Position numbers and translations under genes: made by a program
Source of the DNA: an uncultured Lachnospiraceae bacterium
GTDB taxonomy: Bacteria > Bacillota > Clostridia > Lachnospirales > Lachnospiraceae
Length of the DNA stretch: 64,000 nt
Direction of reading: 5' to 3'
NCBI GenBank assembly: GCA_947630805.1
Contig: CANRIV010000002.1
Span: 144,448 to 208,447 of the forward strand
In this document: one piece after another, positions 1 through 9,078 of the stretch
Layout of the letters: each line of letters begins with the position of its first letter
Numbering within the stretch: the stretch's first letter is position 1
The notes under the pieces: model-generated
Told to the model about the DNA's origin: nothing
Databases searched by the model: none
The model's input: only the letters and a program-made list of their open reading frames with translations

Positions 1-785
1 ATGGTGTTGTCTCCATGGAAGATTTAAAAAAAGAAATGACAGAAGATACAATTCTGGTATCGGTTATGTATGTCAATAATGAAGTGGGGACGATTGAGCC
101 GGTAGAAGAAATCGGAAAATATATTAAGAGTGTCAATCCACATGTCGTTTATCATGTGGATGCCATTCAGGCATTTGGAAAAATGAAAATTTACCCAAGG
201 CATGGAAATATTGATCTGCTGACGGTAAGCGGACATAAGATACACGGACCGAAAGGGACAGGATTTATTTATATCAGAAAAAATACAAAGCTCAATGCGA
301 TTGTCTTGGGTGGAGGTCAGCAAAACGGTATGCGTTCCGGAACAGAAAATGTGCCGGGGATTGCAGGCATCGCTCAGGCAGCGAAAGATTGTTATGATAA
401 TCTGGATGAGAATGTTGCCATTATGACAAAGCTGAAAGATTATCTGATTGATAAACTTACTCCGATGGAGGGGGTTGTAGTAAACAGCCAAAAGGGAAAG
501 GCTGGAGCACCGCATATTGTGAGTGCCGGATTTCGTGGTGTGAAAAGTGAAGTACTGCTTCATGCGTTGGAAGAAAAGGGAATTTATATTTCTGCGGGAA
601 GTGCCTGCTCTTCCAATAAACCAGCGCTCAGTGAAACGCTGAAAGCAATGAAAATAGACAAGCAGCTGCTGGATTCTACCGTGAGATTCAGCTTTTGTAA
701 GTTTAATACGATAGAAGAGATTGACTATGCTGTGGAGCAGTTGAATATTCTGCTTCCAATGCTTAGAAAGTATGTGCGCAGATAA
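1..785 (+). CDS. Cysteine desulfurase (NifS/IscS class), 5' end cut by window
   Basis: PLP enzyme that takes sulfur from cysteine and passes it on as a persulfide. The reading frame is open from the first bases, so the true start lies upstream; an internal ATG at 15 is not the start. Visible features are the PLP-lysine motif SGHKIHGPKG (Lys codon 237-239) and the active-site loop SAGSACSS (Cys codon 606-608). The gene ends 12 bp before thiI, which has its own ribosome binding site, so the two are probably one operon. In Firmicutes a desulfurase next to thiI commonly supplies sulfur for 4-thiouridine in tRNA; that pairing is the basis for the role given here. About 260 residues are visible out of a usual 380 or so. 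Confidence 0.93.
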   Translation, partial: GVVSMEDLKKEMTEDTILVSVMYVNNEVGTIEPVEEIGKYIKSVNPHVVYHVDAIQAFGKMKIYPRHGNIDLLTVSGHKIHGPKGTGFIYIRKNTKLNAIVLGGGQQNGMRSGTENVPGIAGIAQAAKDCYDNLDENVAIMTKLKDYLIDKLTPMEGVVVNSQKGKAGAPHIVSAGFRGVKSEVLLHALEEKGIYISAGSACSSNKPALSETLKAMKIDKQLLDSTVRFSFCKFNTIEEIDYAVEQLNILLPMLRKYVRR

Positions 786-797
786 AAGGAGAATCAA

Positions 798-1976
798 ATG
801 TTTCAATCATTTTTAATCAAATATGCCGAAATTGGAATAAAGGGGAAAAACAGATATCTTTTTGAGGATGCCCTGGTAGATAACGCACAGCGTGCTCTGG
901 ACAATATAGATGGAAATTTTAAGGTGACCAAGGAATACGGAAGAATATATGCCACGGCAGAGACCTCTTATGAATATGAAGAAGTCATGGATGCACTCTC
1001 ACATGTGTTTGGAATCGTGGGAATTTGTCCTATGATACAGATAGAGGATTGCGGGTTTGATGATTTGGCAGAAAATATGATCCGCTATATTGAGGAAAAT
1101 TATGGGGAGAAAAATTTTACTTTCAAAGTGATGGCACGGCGTGCAAGAAAAAATTATCCGATGGATTCTATGGAAATCAATGCGGAACTTGGCGGGAGAA
1201 TTTTAGACGCATTTCCCAATATAAAGGTAGATGTGCATCATCCGGATGTCGTTTTTCATATTGAAATCAGAAATCATATTAATATTTATTCTAAAATTGT
1301 ACCGGGTCCCGGGGGTATGCCGGTAGGGACGGCCGGGAAAGCCATGCTGCTTTTATCCGGAGGGATTGACAGCCCGGTAGCAGGATATATGACGGCAAAG
1401 CGCGGCGTTGTCGTGGACGCGGTATATTTTCATGCACCTCCTTATACGTCGGAGCGCGCCAAACAAAAAGTAGTGGATTTAGCAAAAATTGTATCAAAAT
1501 ATTCAGGGCCAATGAATTTATATGTGGTCAATTTTACGGAAATTCAAATGTATATTTATGACAAATGTCCGCATGATGAACTGACAATTATTATGCGCAG
1601 ATATATGATGCGGATTGCAGAATATTTTGCCCGCAAGGAAGGCGCACAGGGACTGATTACAGGAGAATCCATCGGTCAGGTGGCAAGTCAGACCATGCAG
1701 AGCCTGGCTGCAACCAATGAAGTATGTACCATGCCTGTATTTCGTCCAGTTATTGCTTTTGACAAACAGGAAATTGTCGATATAGCACTGAAAATAGGAA
1801 CTTATGACACCTCAATTCTTCCTTATGAAGACTGTTGTACAACCTTTGTAGCAAAGCATCCTGTCACAAAACCGAATATTAATATCATTAAAAAATCGGA
1901 AACGCATCTGGAAGAGGAGATAGACAGAATGTTCCAAAAAGCTGTAGAAACAGCAGAGCGGATTGCGATTGAATAA
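798..1976 (+). CDS. thiI: tRNA 4-thiouridine synthase ThiI
   Basis: Adenylates and thiolates U8 of tRNA. It has 392 residues: an N-terminal ferredoxin-like and THUMP part (about 1-165), then the PP-loop ATP pyrophosphatase motif LLSGGIDSPVAGYM near residue 185. The protein ends soon after the ATPase domain, so the C-terminal rhodanese domain of enterobacterial ThiI is absent, as is usual in Firmicutes; sulfur must then come from the desulfurase encoded just upstream. The start at 798 follows AAAGGAG with normal spacing. A 14-bp inverted repeat follows the gene, but its U-tract points to the opposite strand. Confidence 0.96.
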   Translation: MFQSFLIKYAEIGIKGKNRYLFEDALVDNAQRALDNIDGNFKVTKEYGRIYATAETSYEYEEVMDALSHVFGIVGICPMIQIEDCGFDDLAENMIRYIEENYGEKNFTFKVMARRARKNYPMDSMEINAELGGRILDAFPNIKVDVHHPDVVFHIEIRNHINIYSKIVPGPGGMPVGTAGKAMLLLSGGIDSPVAGYMTAKRGVVVDAVYFHAPPYTSERAKQKVVDLAKIVSKYSGPMNLYVVNFTEIQMYIYDKCPHDELTIIMRRYMMRIAEYFARKEGAQGLITGESIGQVASQTMQSLAATNEVCTMPVFRPVIAFDKQEIVDIALKIGTYDTSILPYEDCCTTFVAKHPVTKPNINIIKKSETHLEEEIDRMFQKAVETAERIAIE

Positions 1977-2002
1977 ATGGAAATAAAGTAACAGAAAATA
2001 AA

Positions 2003-2041
2003 AATACAGGTTAATCCGGATATAAGTGATTAACCTGTATT
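2003..2041 (-). terminator. Intrinsic terminator of the HPr-like gene
   Basis: A perfect 14-bp stem (2003-2016 with 2028-2041) around an 11-nt loop. Read on the - strand the hairpin is followed by a T-rich stretch, which suits termination of the HPr-like gene ending at 2086. On the + strand no U-tract follows, although the hairpin might still help at the thiI end. Confidence 0.75.
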
Positions 2042-2085
2042 GAAAAGAAACAATCAACGAAAATATATCGTTGTAGGAAGTCAAT

Positions 2086-2313
2086 TTATTTATATTTTTC
2101 AAGAACAGTCATAATTGCTTCGATTTCGTTTTCATCATGAATGTTGAGGTCAATAGGTTTGGAAAGATCAAGACTGAAAATTCCCATAATAGATTTTGCA
2201 TCAATTACATAGCGACCGGAAACTAAATCGAAATCACTGTCAAACTTGGTAATATCATTAACGAAAGATTTTACTTTATCGATTGAGCCTAAATTAATTG
2301 TAACTGTTTTCAT
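2086..2313 (-). CDS. HPr-like (Crh-like) protein lacking the catalytic histidine
   Basis: A 75-residue protein with the HPr fold signature. HPr carries a phosphorylated His15 in a GLHARPA-type motif near the N-terminus; here that segment reads GSIDKVKSFVNDI, with no histidine, so it cannot act as a PTS phosphocarrier. The regulatory serine region is kept: DAKSIMGIFSLDL matches the KSIMG segment around Ser46 of HPr. This combination resembles Crh of Bacillus, a co-regulator for catabolite control, but similarity at this level only suggests such a role. It is transcribed alone, divergent from mtaB, with a GGTG-type ribosome binding site upstream. Confidence 0.82.
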   Translation of the reverse strand: MKTVTINLGSIDKVKSFVNDITKFDSDFDLVSGRYVIDAKSIMGIFSLDLSKPIDLNIHDENEIEAIMTVLEKYK

Positions 2314-2356
2314 TTTTCAAACACCTCACTTTCTTATAGGACAATCATAGCATGGA

Positions 2357-2389
2357 TTTGGTGTTTGTTCAATCAGAACAAATACCAAA
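2357..2389. promoter_or_regulatory. Inverted repeat between divergent HPr-like gene and mtaB
   Basis: Arms 2357-2370 and 2376-2389 are 14 bp each with a 5-nt centre and a single C/T difference (TTTGGTGTTTGTTC against GAACAAATACCAAA). It lies in the divergent intergenic region and has no U-tract on either side, so an operator is more likely than a terminator. The binding protein is unknown. Confidence 0.4.
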
Positions 2390-2435
2390 ATTATGGTAAA
2401 AATTTAGTTAAATTGCTGTAAAGGAGAAAATTTTC

Positions 2436-3746
2436 ATGAGAAGAGCAGCGCTACATAACTTAGGCTGTAAAGTAAACGCCTATGAAACAGAGGCAATGAC
2501 GCAGACGCTGAAAAAGGCAGGATATACGATTGTTCCTTTTGAAGAGCCTGCGGATGTATATATTGTAAATACATGTTCGGTAACAAATATGGCAGACCGG
2601 AAATCCCGACAAATGCTGCACAAAGCAAAAAAGAACAATCCGAATGCTGTAGTAGTCGCTGTAGGATGTTATGTCCAGACGGCCGCCGAAGAAGTGAAAA
2701 ATGATAGCGCGGTAGACATTATTGTGGGAAACAACAGAAAGGGAGATATTGTTCGGATTTTAGAGGAATATTATGCCGGTAATGCTGCAAAAGATGACAC
2801 ATGTCCTTATGTAATAAATATTGATGAGACTAAGGAATATGAAAACCTTTCCATTACAACGGTGACAGGTCATACGAGAGCACATATAAAAATTCAGGAT
2901 GGATGTAATAATTTTTGCTCTTACTGTATTATTCCTTATGCCCGTGGCAGAATAAGAAGCCGGAGCATGGAACAGATCAGGGAGGAGATGATTCTGCTTG
3001 CATCTAACGGATTTCAGGAAATTGTGCTGACAGGAATTAACCTAAGTTGTTATGAAGACCATGGGAAGAAGTTGATAGATGTTTTGGAGATGGCGGAAGA
3101 AATTGAGGGAATAGAGAGGATTCGTCTGAGTTCTCTTGAGCCTGAAATTATAACAGAAGATTTTGTAAAAAGATTGTGTAACATGAAAAAAATCTGTCCG
3201 CATTTTCATCTTTCTCTGCAGAGTGGATGTGATAAGACGTTGAAAAAAATGAATAGACATTACACATCCGGGGAATACTATAAAAAATGTGAAATGCTTC
3301 GCAGGGCGTTTCAAAGTCCGGCAATTACTACAGATATTATTGTCGGATTTCCGGGAGAGACCGAGGAAGATTATGAAGAGACAGAAGATTTTGTAAGAAA
3401 AATAGAGTTTGCACAGCTGCATGTGTTCAGATATTCGAAAAGAGACGGCACGGTAGCTGCAAGGATGGAACAGCAGGTTGCGGAGAGCGAGAAAGCAAAG
3501 CGGAGTGAACGTCTGATTAAATTAGGAGCAAAACTGACGAGAAACTACAGAGAAAGCAGGATTGGACAAAGAACGTCGGTACTGTTTGAAGAAAAAAAAG
3601 TAATTAAGGGAATCTCGTATTGGATAGGCCATACGAAAGACTACATAGAGGTAGCATTGAAGAATCCGGAAAATTTGTCAGGAATTATTATGGAAGTGAC
3701 ATTGAAGGATTTTGTTAGTCATGAAATAATGCTTGCCACTAGGTAA
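2436..3746 (+). CDS. mtaB: tRNA threonylcarbamoyladenosine methylthiotransferase MtaB
   Basis: Radical SAM enzyme that converts t6A37 to ms2t6A37 in ANN-decoding tRNAs. It has 436 residues. The N-terminal UPF0004 domain starts with LHNLGCKVNAYETEA and holds the cysteines for the auxiliary [4Fe-4S] cluster. The radical SAM motif CNNFCSYC is near residue 156, and a C-terminal TRAM-like segment follows. The motif GCKVN separates MtaB from the related MiaB and RimO. The start follows AAAGGAG. It sits within a stretch rich in tRNA-modification genes (thiI, trmR, trhP). Confidence 0.93.
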   Translation: MRRAALHNLGCKVNAYETEAMTQTLKKAGYTIVPFEEPADVYIVNTCSVTNMADRKSRQMLHKAKKNNPNAVVVAVGCYVQTAAEEVKNDSAVDIIVGNNRKGDIVRILEEYYAGNAAKDDTCPYVINIDETKEYENLSITTVTGHTRAHIKIQDGCNNFCSYCIIPYARGRIRSRSMEQIREEMILLASNGFQEIVLTGINLSCYEDHGKKLIDVLEMAEEIEGIERIRLSSLEPEIITEDFVKRLCNMKKICPHFHLSLQSGCDKTLKKMNRHYTSGEYYKKCEMLRRAFQSPAITTDIIVGFPGETEEDYEETEDFVRKIEFAQLHVFRYSKRDGTVAARMEQQVAESEKAKRSERLIKLGAKLTRNYRESRIGQRTSVLFEEKKVIKGISYWIGHTKDYIEVALKNPENLSGIIMEVTLKDFVSHEIMLATR

Positions 3747-3803
3747 GTTTTATATTAAACTTATACTATAATGCCGATAAAGGCGAAAAAAGGACGTGAT
3801 AAG

Positions 3804-4076
3804 ATGAGCAATTCAAGTAGTACACAGAATACGCAGTTCTTTAAAGTTCCGCAGGAACAGAAATTAGGCGTTGAGGAAATTTTTGAACAGGTATATGCAG
3901 CACTGGCAGAAAAAGGCTATAATCCTCTCAATCAGATTGTAGGGTATATTATGTCAGGGGACCCTACCTATATTACAAGCTATAAAAACGCAAGAAGCCT
4001 GGTCCGAAAAGTAGAGCGGGACGAGCTAATTGAAGAAGCTGTGAAATATTACATCAATAACAAATTAAAAAAATAA
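3804..4076 (+). CDS. IreB family regulatory protein (UPF0297)
   Basis: A 90-residue protein of the IreB/YrzL family, small cytosolic proteins phosphorylated on threonine by the PASTA kinase in enterococci and linked there to cephalosporin resistance. Family segments visible are the threonine-rich N-terminus with TQFF, then [20 protein letters not shown] and [11 protein letters not shown]. The frame is open upstream to 3771, but ATG 3804 is preferred because AAAGGA lies about 10 bp before it and family members begin at this point. It is followed by ruvX and a DUF1292 gene, the standard Firmicutes order. Confidence 0.9.
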   Translation: MSNSSSTQNTQFFKVPQEQKLGVEEIFEQVYAALAEKGYNPLNQIVGYIMSGDPTYITSYKNARSLVRKVERDELIEEAVKYYINNKLKK

Positions 4077-4137
4077 CAATATCAGATAAAGACCTTATAA
4101 GAAGGTCTTATCGCTGTGCGCATATTCAGGTGAAATC

Positions 4138-4581
4138 ATGAGAATTATGGGATTAGATTTTGGAGCAAAAACAGTAGGTGTAGCCGTCACGGATCCTCTG
4201 GGTCTCACGGCGGGAGGAATTGAAATTATACGACGGGATTCTCCAAAAAGATTAAGAAAGACATTGGCGCGCATTGAGCAGTTGATTCAGGAATATGATG
4301 TGGAAAAAATAGTACTCGGGTATCCTGTTATGCTTGACGGTACAGAGGGAGAGAGAGTACAAAAAACGAAAGAGTTTGCCACTATGCTGGAGAGACGCAC
4401 AGGGATGCCTATTATATTTCAAGATGAGAGGCTGAGTACGGTAGAGGCTTATGAAATCATGGATTATATGGGGATAAAAAAGGAAAACAGAAATCAGTTT
4501 GTAGATCAGATTGCAGCAAAAGTGATATTGGAGGATTATCTCAACGGTGAGGAATTAAAAAAGATACATACCTTACCGTGA
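4138..4581 (+). CDS. ruvX: Holliday junction resolvase-like RuvX (YqgF family)
   Basis: A 147-residue RNase H-fold nuclease of the YqgF/RuvX family, linked in other bacteria to 16S rRNA 5' maturation and to junction resolution. Conserved acidic motifs are visible: GLDFGAKTVGVAVTD at the N-terminus, LGYPVMLDG near residue 60, DERLSTVEA near 98, and VDQIAAKVILEDYL near the end. The length is typical. It is the middle gene of the ireB-ruvX-DUF1292 set. A hairpin with stem GACCTT/AAGGTC lies in the gap before it, without a U-tract. Confidence 0.92.
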   Translation: MRIMGLDFGAKTVGVAVTDPLGLTAGGIEIIRRDSPKRLRKTLARIEQLIQEYDVEKIVLGYPVMLDGTEGERVQKTKEFATMLERRTGMPIIFQDERLSTVEAYEIMDYMGIKKENRNQFVDQIAAKVILEDYLNGEELKKIHTLP

Positions 4582-4609
4582 ACAGAAAGTCGAAAGAGAG
4601 AAAATTTCA

Positions 4610-4879
4610 ATGGAAGAAAAGATTGTTTTTGTAGATGAAGAGGGCAATGAAGTAGAAATGTTTGTTCTCGAAGAGACAAGAATTAATAATGTAAATTACA
4701 TTCTCGTGGCAGAAGATGACGAGAGTGAGGAGGCTACGGCTTATATTTTAAAAGACATATCTGATGACGGAGAGGAAGAAGCAGTTTATGAAATGGTAAT
4801 AGACGATTCTGAAATTGAGTATATTGGAAAAATTTTTTCTGAATTGTTAGAGGACGTAAATATTACTACAGAGGACTGA
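4610..4879 (+). CDS. DUF1292 family acidic protein (YrzB-like)
   Basis: An 89-residue, strongly acidic protein of unknown function. It starts EEKIVFVDEEGNEVEMFVLEE and contains NYILVAEDD, a pattern typical of DUF1292. Its place directly after ruvX is conserved in Firmicutes. No catalytic residues, membrane segment or signal peptide are visible. A weak hairpin (4899-4945) separates it from the ribonuclease J gene. Confidence 0.88.
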   Translation: MEEKIVFVDEEGNEVEMFVLEETRINNVNYILVAEDDESEEATAYILKDISDDGEEEAVYEMVIDDSEIEYIGKIFSELLEDVNITTED

Positions 4880-4986
4880 GTTTTCGGGCATCAGGTGTCG
4901 AAAGGGGGCTTTTTATGAGGGAAAGATAAAGAGCCTCTTTCCTTGTATCGGATCGGAAAATTAAAACAGGAGGAAATTGGAAAAAG

Positions 4987-6648
4987 ATGGATGAAAATTC
5001 AAGAATAAAGGTAATTCCACTGGGCGGTTTGGAACAGATTGGAATGAATATGACTGCCTTTGAATATCACGACAGTATTGTTGTTGTGGATTGTGGTCTT
5101 TCATTTCCGGGAGATGATATGCTGGGAATTGACTGCGTGATACCGGATATTACTTTCTTGAGAGAAAATGTAGATAAAATAAAAGGATTTGTTATTACAC
5201 ATGGACATGAAGATCATATCGGTGCACTGCCATATGTATTAAAAGAAATCAATGTGCCTATATATGGGACAAAGCTTACGATGGGTATTATTGAAGGAAA
5301 ACTGGCAGAACATGAATTATTGGATGTCGTAAAGCGTAAGGTTATCAAGTTTGGACAGAGTATTCATTTGGGAGAATTTCGAATAGAATTTATCCGAACA
5401 AACCATAGTATCGCTGATGCGGCAGCCCTTGCAATTCACACTCCGGTGGGAGTTATTGTGCATACAGGTGATTTCAAAGTGGATTACACACCGGTGTTTG
5501 GGGATGCCATTAATCTTACCAGATTCAGTGAGCTGGGGAAAAAAGGAGTATTGGCACTTATGTGTGACAGTACAAATGCAATTCGACCGGGATTTACTCC
5601 GTCGGAGAGAACAGTGGGCAGTACTTTTGAACATATTTTTGCAGAGCATACCAAAAGCCGTATTATAATCGCAACATTTGCATCCAATGTGGACCGCGTT
5701 CAGCAGATTATTAATACAGCATGTAAGTACAAACGTAAAGTAATTGTTGAAGGAAGAAGTATGGTAAATATCATCTCTGTTGCCAGAGAGATGGAATATT
5801 TGAAAATTCCTGAAAATACATTAATTAGTATAGAAGAGATGGACAACTATACAGATGACCAGCTGGTTATCATTACCACGGGCAGTCAGGGAGAATCTAT
5901 GGCAGCTCTTTCCCGTATGGCAGCGTCTCTGCACAAAAAAGTGCATATTAAACCGGGTGATACAGTCGTTTTCAGTTCTACGCCGATACCGGGAAATGAA
6001 AAGGCCGTATCAAAAGTAATTAATGAATTATACCAACAGAGGGCAGAAGTTATTTTTCAGGATACCCATGTGTCGGGGCATGCCTGTCAGGAAGAGATAA
6101 AACTGATGTATTCTCTGATCAAACCAAAATATTCTATTCCGGTCCATGGAGAATTCCGGCATTTAAAGGAACATGGTGAATTGGCACAGAGTATGGGAAT
6201 TCCAAAAGAGAATGTATTCCTTATGCAGTCAGGAGATGTGCTGAGTATTGGAACAGAAGAAGCAAAAATAACAGGAAAAGTACCTGCGGGCTCAGTATTA
6301 GTTGACGGACTGGGCGTGGGTGATGTTGGAAATATTGTATTACGCGACAGACAGAATCTGGCAGAGAACGGTATTATTATTGTTGTTTTGACTTTAGAAA
6401 AATATTCAAATCAGATTCTGTCAGGTCCGGATATTGTAACCAGAGGATTTGTGTATGTGAGAGAATCCGAAAATCTTATTGAAAATGCCAAAAATGTTGT
6501 GACAAACGCATTGATGGACTGCCTGGAAAGCAGAAATGCGGACTGGGGAAAAATTAAGATGGTAATCAAAGACAGTCTGGGAGAATATCTCTGGAAAACG
6601 ATGAAGAGAAGTCCGATGATTTTGCCGATTATCATGGAAGTAGAATAG
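4987..6648 (+). CDS. rnj: Ribonuclease J
   Basis: Metallo-beta-lactamase/beta-CASP ribonuclease with 5'-3' exo and endo activity in mRNA decay and rRNA maturation. It has 553 residues, the standard length. The zinc-binding motif THGHEDH is near residues 71-77, LVDGLGVGDVG lies in the later part, and the C-terminal domain is present. The start follows AGGAGG. Many Firmicutes carry two paralogues (J1 and J2); the window shows one, so the number cannot be assigned. Confidence 0.93.
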   Translation: MDENSRIKVIPLGGLEQIGMNMTAFEYHDSIVVVDCGLSFPGDDMLGIDCVIPDITFLRENVDKIKGFVITHGHEDHIGALPYVLKEINVPIYGTKLTMGIIEGKLAEHELLDVVKRKVIKFGQSIHLGEFRIEFIRTNHSIADAAALAIHTPVGVIVHTGDFKVDYTPVFGDAINLTRFSELGKKGVLALMCDSTNAIRPGFTPSERTVGSTFEHIFAEHTKSRIIIATFASNVDRVQQIINTACKYKRKVIVEGRSMVNIISVAREMEYLKIPENTLISIEEMDNYTDDQLVIITTGSQGESMAALSRMAASLHKKVHIKPGDTVVFSSTPIPGNEKAVSKVINELYQQRAEVIFQDTHVSGHACQEEIKLMYSLIKPKYSIPVHGEFRHLKEHGELAQSMGIPKENVFLMQSGDVLSIGTEEAKITGKVPAGSVLVDGLGVGDVGNIVLRDRQNLAENGIIIVVLTLEKYSNQILSGPDIVTRGFVYVRESENLIENAKNVVTNALMDCLESRNADWGKIKMVIKDSLGEYLWKTMKRSPMILPIIMEVE

Positions 6649-6660
6649 TCAGGAGTCTAT

Positions 6661-7056
6661 ATGGATAATAGAAAAACTTCTCAGGGTTTTGCAAATGTTT
6701 CATTGAAATTGTTAAAGTATGTAGTTATGTTGGTAATCGCGGTCGTCTGTGCCACTACAGCATTCAATTTTGGTGCAAAGATTTTTAACAGTGAAGGAGT
6801 AGAGCCCGCACCGGGAACGGATATGACTTTTACTGTTGAGCAGGGAACGACCGTGAAAAAACTAGGAAAAACTCTTGAGGAATATGGTGTGATTGATGAT
6901 AAAGATATCTTTTATATCCAGTCAGTAATCTATGGAGTAAAAGCTATTCAGCCAGGTACATATTCCTTCAATACTTCCCAAAGTGGGGAAGATATTTTTG
7001 AAATTATTAATGCAGGACCGGAAGAAAATAAAAAAGAAAGTGAAACAAAAAAGTAA
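6661..7056 (+). CDS. Short YceG/MltG-like membrane protein without the catalytic domain
   Basis: A 131-residue protein: cytoplasmic N-terminus, one membrane segment at about residues 18-37, then an extracellular LysM-like part (FTVEQGTTVKKLGKTLEEYGVI and QPGTYSFNTSQSG) matching the N-terminal domain of the MltG/YceG endolytic transglycosylases. The large C-terminal part with the catalytic glutamate is absent and the protein ends in a charged Glu/Lys tail. It therefore cannot be an active transglycosylase of the known kind. It may bind cell-wall components or a partner. It is placed 12 bp after ribonuclease J and almost touches trmR, so it is probably in that operon. Confidence 0.8.
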   Translation: MDNRKTSQGFANVSLKLLKYVVMLVIAVVCATTAFNFGAKIFNSEGVEPAPGTDMTFTVEQGTTVKKLGKTLEEYGVIDDKDIFYIQSVIYGVKAIQPGTYSFNTSQSGEDIFEIINAGPEENKKESETKK

Positions 7057-7057
7057 C

Positions 7058-7702
7058 ATGATAGTAGATGAGAGAATTGTCACGTATATTCATTCTCTGG
7101 AAAAACCGAACAGTCCGATTTTGGAAAAAATCGAACAGAAGGCACATAAAGACGGCGTGCCAATCATCCGTAAAGAGATGGAAAGTTTTTTACGGGTCAT
7201 GCTGTCTATAAAAAGGCCAAAAAAAATTTTAGAGCTGGGTACCGCAATCGGGTACTCAGCCATTTTAATGAGTGAGAACATTGCGGATGATGCTGTTATC
7301 GTGACCATTGAGAATTATAAAAAACGTATTACAGAAGCAAAAGAAAATATTACTTTGGCGGGGAAAGAACATGTGATTGAGCTGTTGGAAGGTGATGCAA
7401 TGGATATTATGCCCGGGCTGCGCCCGGAACAGTTTGACTTTGTTTTCATGGATGCGGCAAAGGCACAATACATTCATTTTCTTCCAGAAGTGCTGCGGCT
7501 GATGAAAAAAGAAGGTGTGCTGGTAACAGACAATGTGTTTCAGGAAGGGGATTTGATAGAATCCAAATATGTGGTACGCAGACGGGACAGAACAATACAT
7601 AAGCGAATGAGAGAATATCTTGAGACCGTAAAAAATCATCCGGAATTGGAAACGACAGTAATACCTCTGGGAGATGGAATTACGATGTCTGTAAAGAAAT
7701 AG
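7058..7702 (+). CDS. trmR: tRNA 5-hydroxyuridine methyltransferase TrmR-like (O-methyltransferase)
   Basis: A 214-residue class I SAM-dependent O-methyltransferase. Motif I ILELGTAIGYSAI is near residue 58, and FVFMDAAKAQY is the metal and catalytic region of this family. The frame is open back to 6983 inside the preceding gene, but ATG 7058 lies 2 bp after the upstream stop, which suggests translational coupling, and gives the usual N-terminus. In B. subtilis the homologue methylates 5-hydroxyuridine-34 of tRNA to 5-methoxyuridine, and the hydroxylation needs U32-peptidase-like proteins. The next gene here is such a protein, which supports this call over a catechol methyltransferase. Confidence 0.85.
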   Translation: MIVDERIVTYIHSLEKPNSPILEKIEQKAHKDGVPIIRKEMESFLRVMLSIKRPKKILELGTAIGYSAILMSENIADDAVIVTIENYKKRITEAKENITLAGKEHVIELLEGDAMDIMPGLRPEQFDFVFMDAAKAQYIHFLPEVLRLMKKEGVLVTDNVFQEGDLIESKYVVRRRDRTIHKRMREYLETVKNHPELETTVIPLGDGITMSVKK

Positions 7703-7723
7703 TCAGAGATTGGGAGGAAACGT

Positions 7724-8983
7724 GTGAGTCAGATACAGAGAAAAGGGCCGGAACTGCTGGTACCGGCCAGCAGTCTGGAAGTATTGAAAACAGCAGTTCG
7801 TTTTGGCGCGAATGCTGTATATATCGGAGGAGAAGTCTTTGGTCTTCGGGCGAAGGCAAAGAATTTTTCGCTGGAGGAAATGGCGCAGGGTGTGAAATTT
7901 GCCCATAAATATGGAGTAAAAGTGTATGTCACAGCTAATATTATAGCGCATAATGCAGATATTGAGCCGGTAAAGGAATATTTTCATGATTTGAAAAAGG
8001 TAAATCCAGATGCGTTAATTATCTCGGATCCGGCCATTTTTTTGATTGCAAAGCAAATTCTGCCGGAAATGGAACTGCATATCAGTACGCAGGCAAACAA
8101 CACAAATTATGGAACTTATAATTTCTGGTATCAGCTGGGAGCCAGGCGGGTGGTTTCTGCCCGGGAACTTTCTCTTGCAGAGATAAAAGAGATTCGTCGG
8201 AATATTCCGGATGATATGGAAATCGAAACATTTGTGCATGGAGCAATGTGTATCTCTTATTCCGGAAGATGTCTGCTCAGCAGTTTTATGACGGGAAGAG
8301 ATGCCAATAAGGGCGCTTGTACCCATCCATGTCGATGGAAGTATGCAGTGGTGGAGGAATCCAGACCGGGAGAATATATGCCGGTGGAAGAGAACGAGAG
8401 AGGTACATATATTTTTAATTCTAAAGATTTATGTATGATTGAACACATTCCGGAATTGATAGACGCCGGAATTGATAGTTTTAAAATAGAGGGAAGAATG
8501 AAAACAGCGTTGTATGTAGCAACGGTAGCCCGTACTTATCGCATGGCAATCGATGATTATCTGGAAAACCCAAAAATATATGAAAATAATCTGGAAAAGT
8601 ATCGGAGATTGATATCGCAGTGTACCTATCGTCAGTATACTACCGGATTTTTCTTTGGAAAGCCGGATAATACAACGCAGATTTATGACAATAATGTCTA
8701 TGAAAGAGATTACATATATCTGGGAATTGTGGGGGAAAAAGCCGAAAAATCGCGTTGCGAAATAGAGCAGAAAAATAAATTTTCTGTAGGGCAGACGATA
8801 GAAATTATGAAACCTGACGGAAACGATATAGAAACCAAAGTATTGTCAATCGAGGACGAAGAGGGAAACCTTATGGAGAGTTGTCCCCATCCCAAACAAA
8901 AGCTTTGGATTCGACTTGAAACAGAGCCGGAACAGGGGGATGTTCTACGCATGAAAGACACAGATACAATACCGGAAAAATAA
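7724..8983 (+). CDS. trhP: Peptidase U32-family protein, tRNA U34 hydroxylation (TrhP-like)
   Basis: A 419-residue U32-family protein that starts at a GTG preceded by GGGAGG. The N-terminal TIM-barrel-like part begins PELLVPASSLEVLKTAVRFGA. Four cysteines at about residues 175, 183, 198 and 202 (CISYSGRC and CTHPC) can hold an iron-sulfur cluster, and a C-terminal beta domain follows. Despite the peptidase name, YrrO/YegQ homologues work in prephenate-dependent 5-hydroxyuridine formation at tRNA position 34. The neighbouring trmR gene makes the next step of that pathway, so both probably act together. Confidence 0.86.
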   Translation: MSQIQRKGPELLVPASSLEVLKTAVRFGANAVYIGGEVFGLRAKAKNFSLEEMAQGVKFAHKYGVKVYVTANIIAHNADIEPVKEYFHDLKKVNPDALIISDPAIFLIAKQILPEMELHISTQANNTNYGTYNFWYQLGARRVVSARELSLAEIKEIRRNIPDDMEIETFVHGAMCISYSGRCLLSSFMTGRDANKGACTHPCRWKYAVVEESRPGEYMPVEENERGTYIFNSKDLCMIEHIPELIDAGIDSFKIEGRMKTALYVATVARTYRMAIDDYLENPKIYENNLEKYRRLISQCTYRQYTTGFFFGKPDNTTQIYDNNVYERDYIYLGIVGEKAEKSRCEIEQKNKFSVGQTIEIMKPDGNDIETKVLSIEDEEGNLMESCPHPKQKLWIRLETEPEQGDVLRMKDTDTIPEK

Positions 8984-9078
8984 AAGAAAATAAGCCCAGA
9001 AAGTTTATTTTCAGGGTACAGGCACCACAGATTATTCTTTGGCATAAGATAGATTAAGTATGTCAAGAGGTGCTAAAG

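Noticed and set aside
24..806. Long - strand frame opposite the cysteine desulfurase
   Set aside because: It mirrors a clear gene, has no family motifs and no ribosome binding site.
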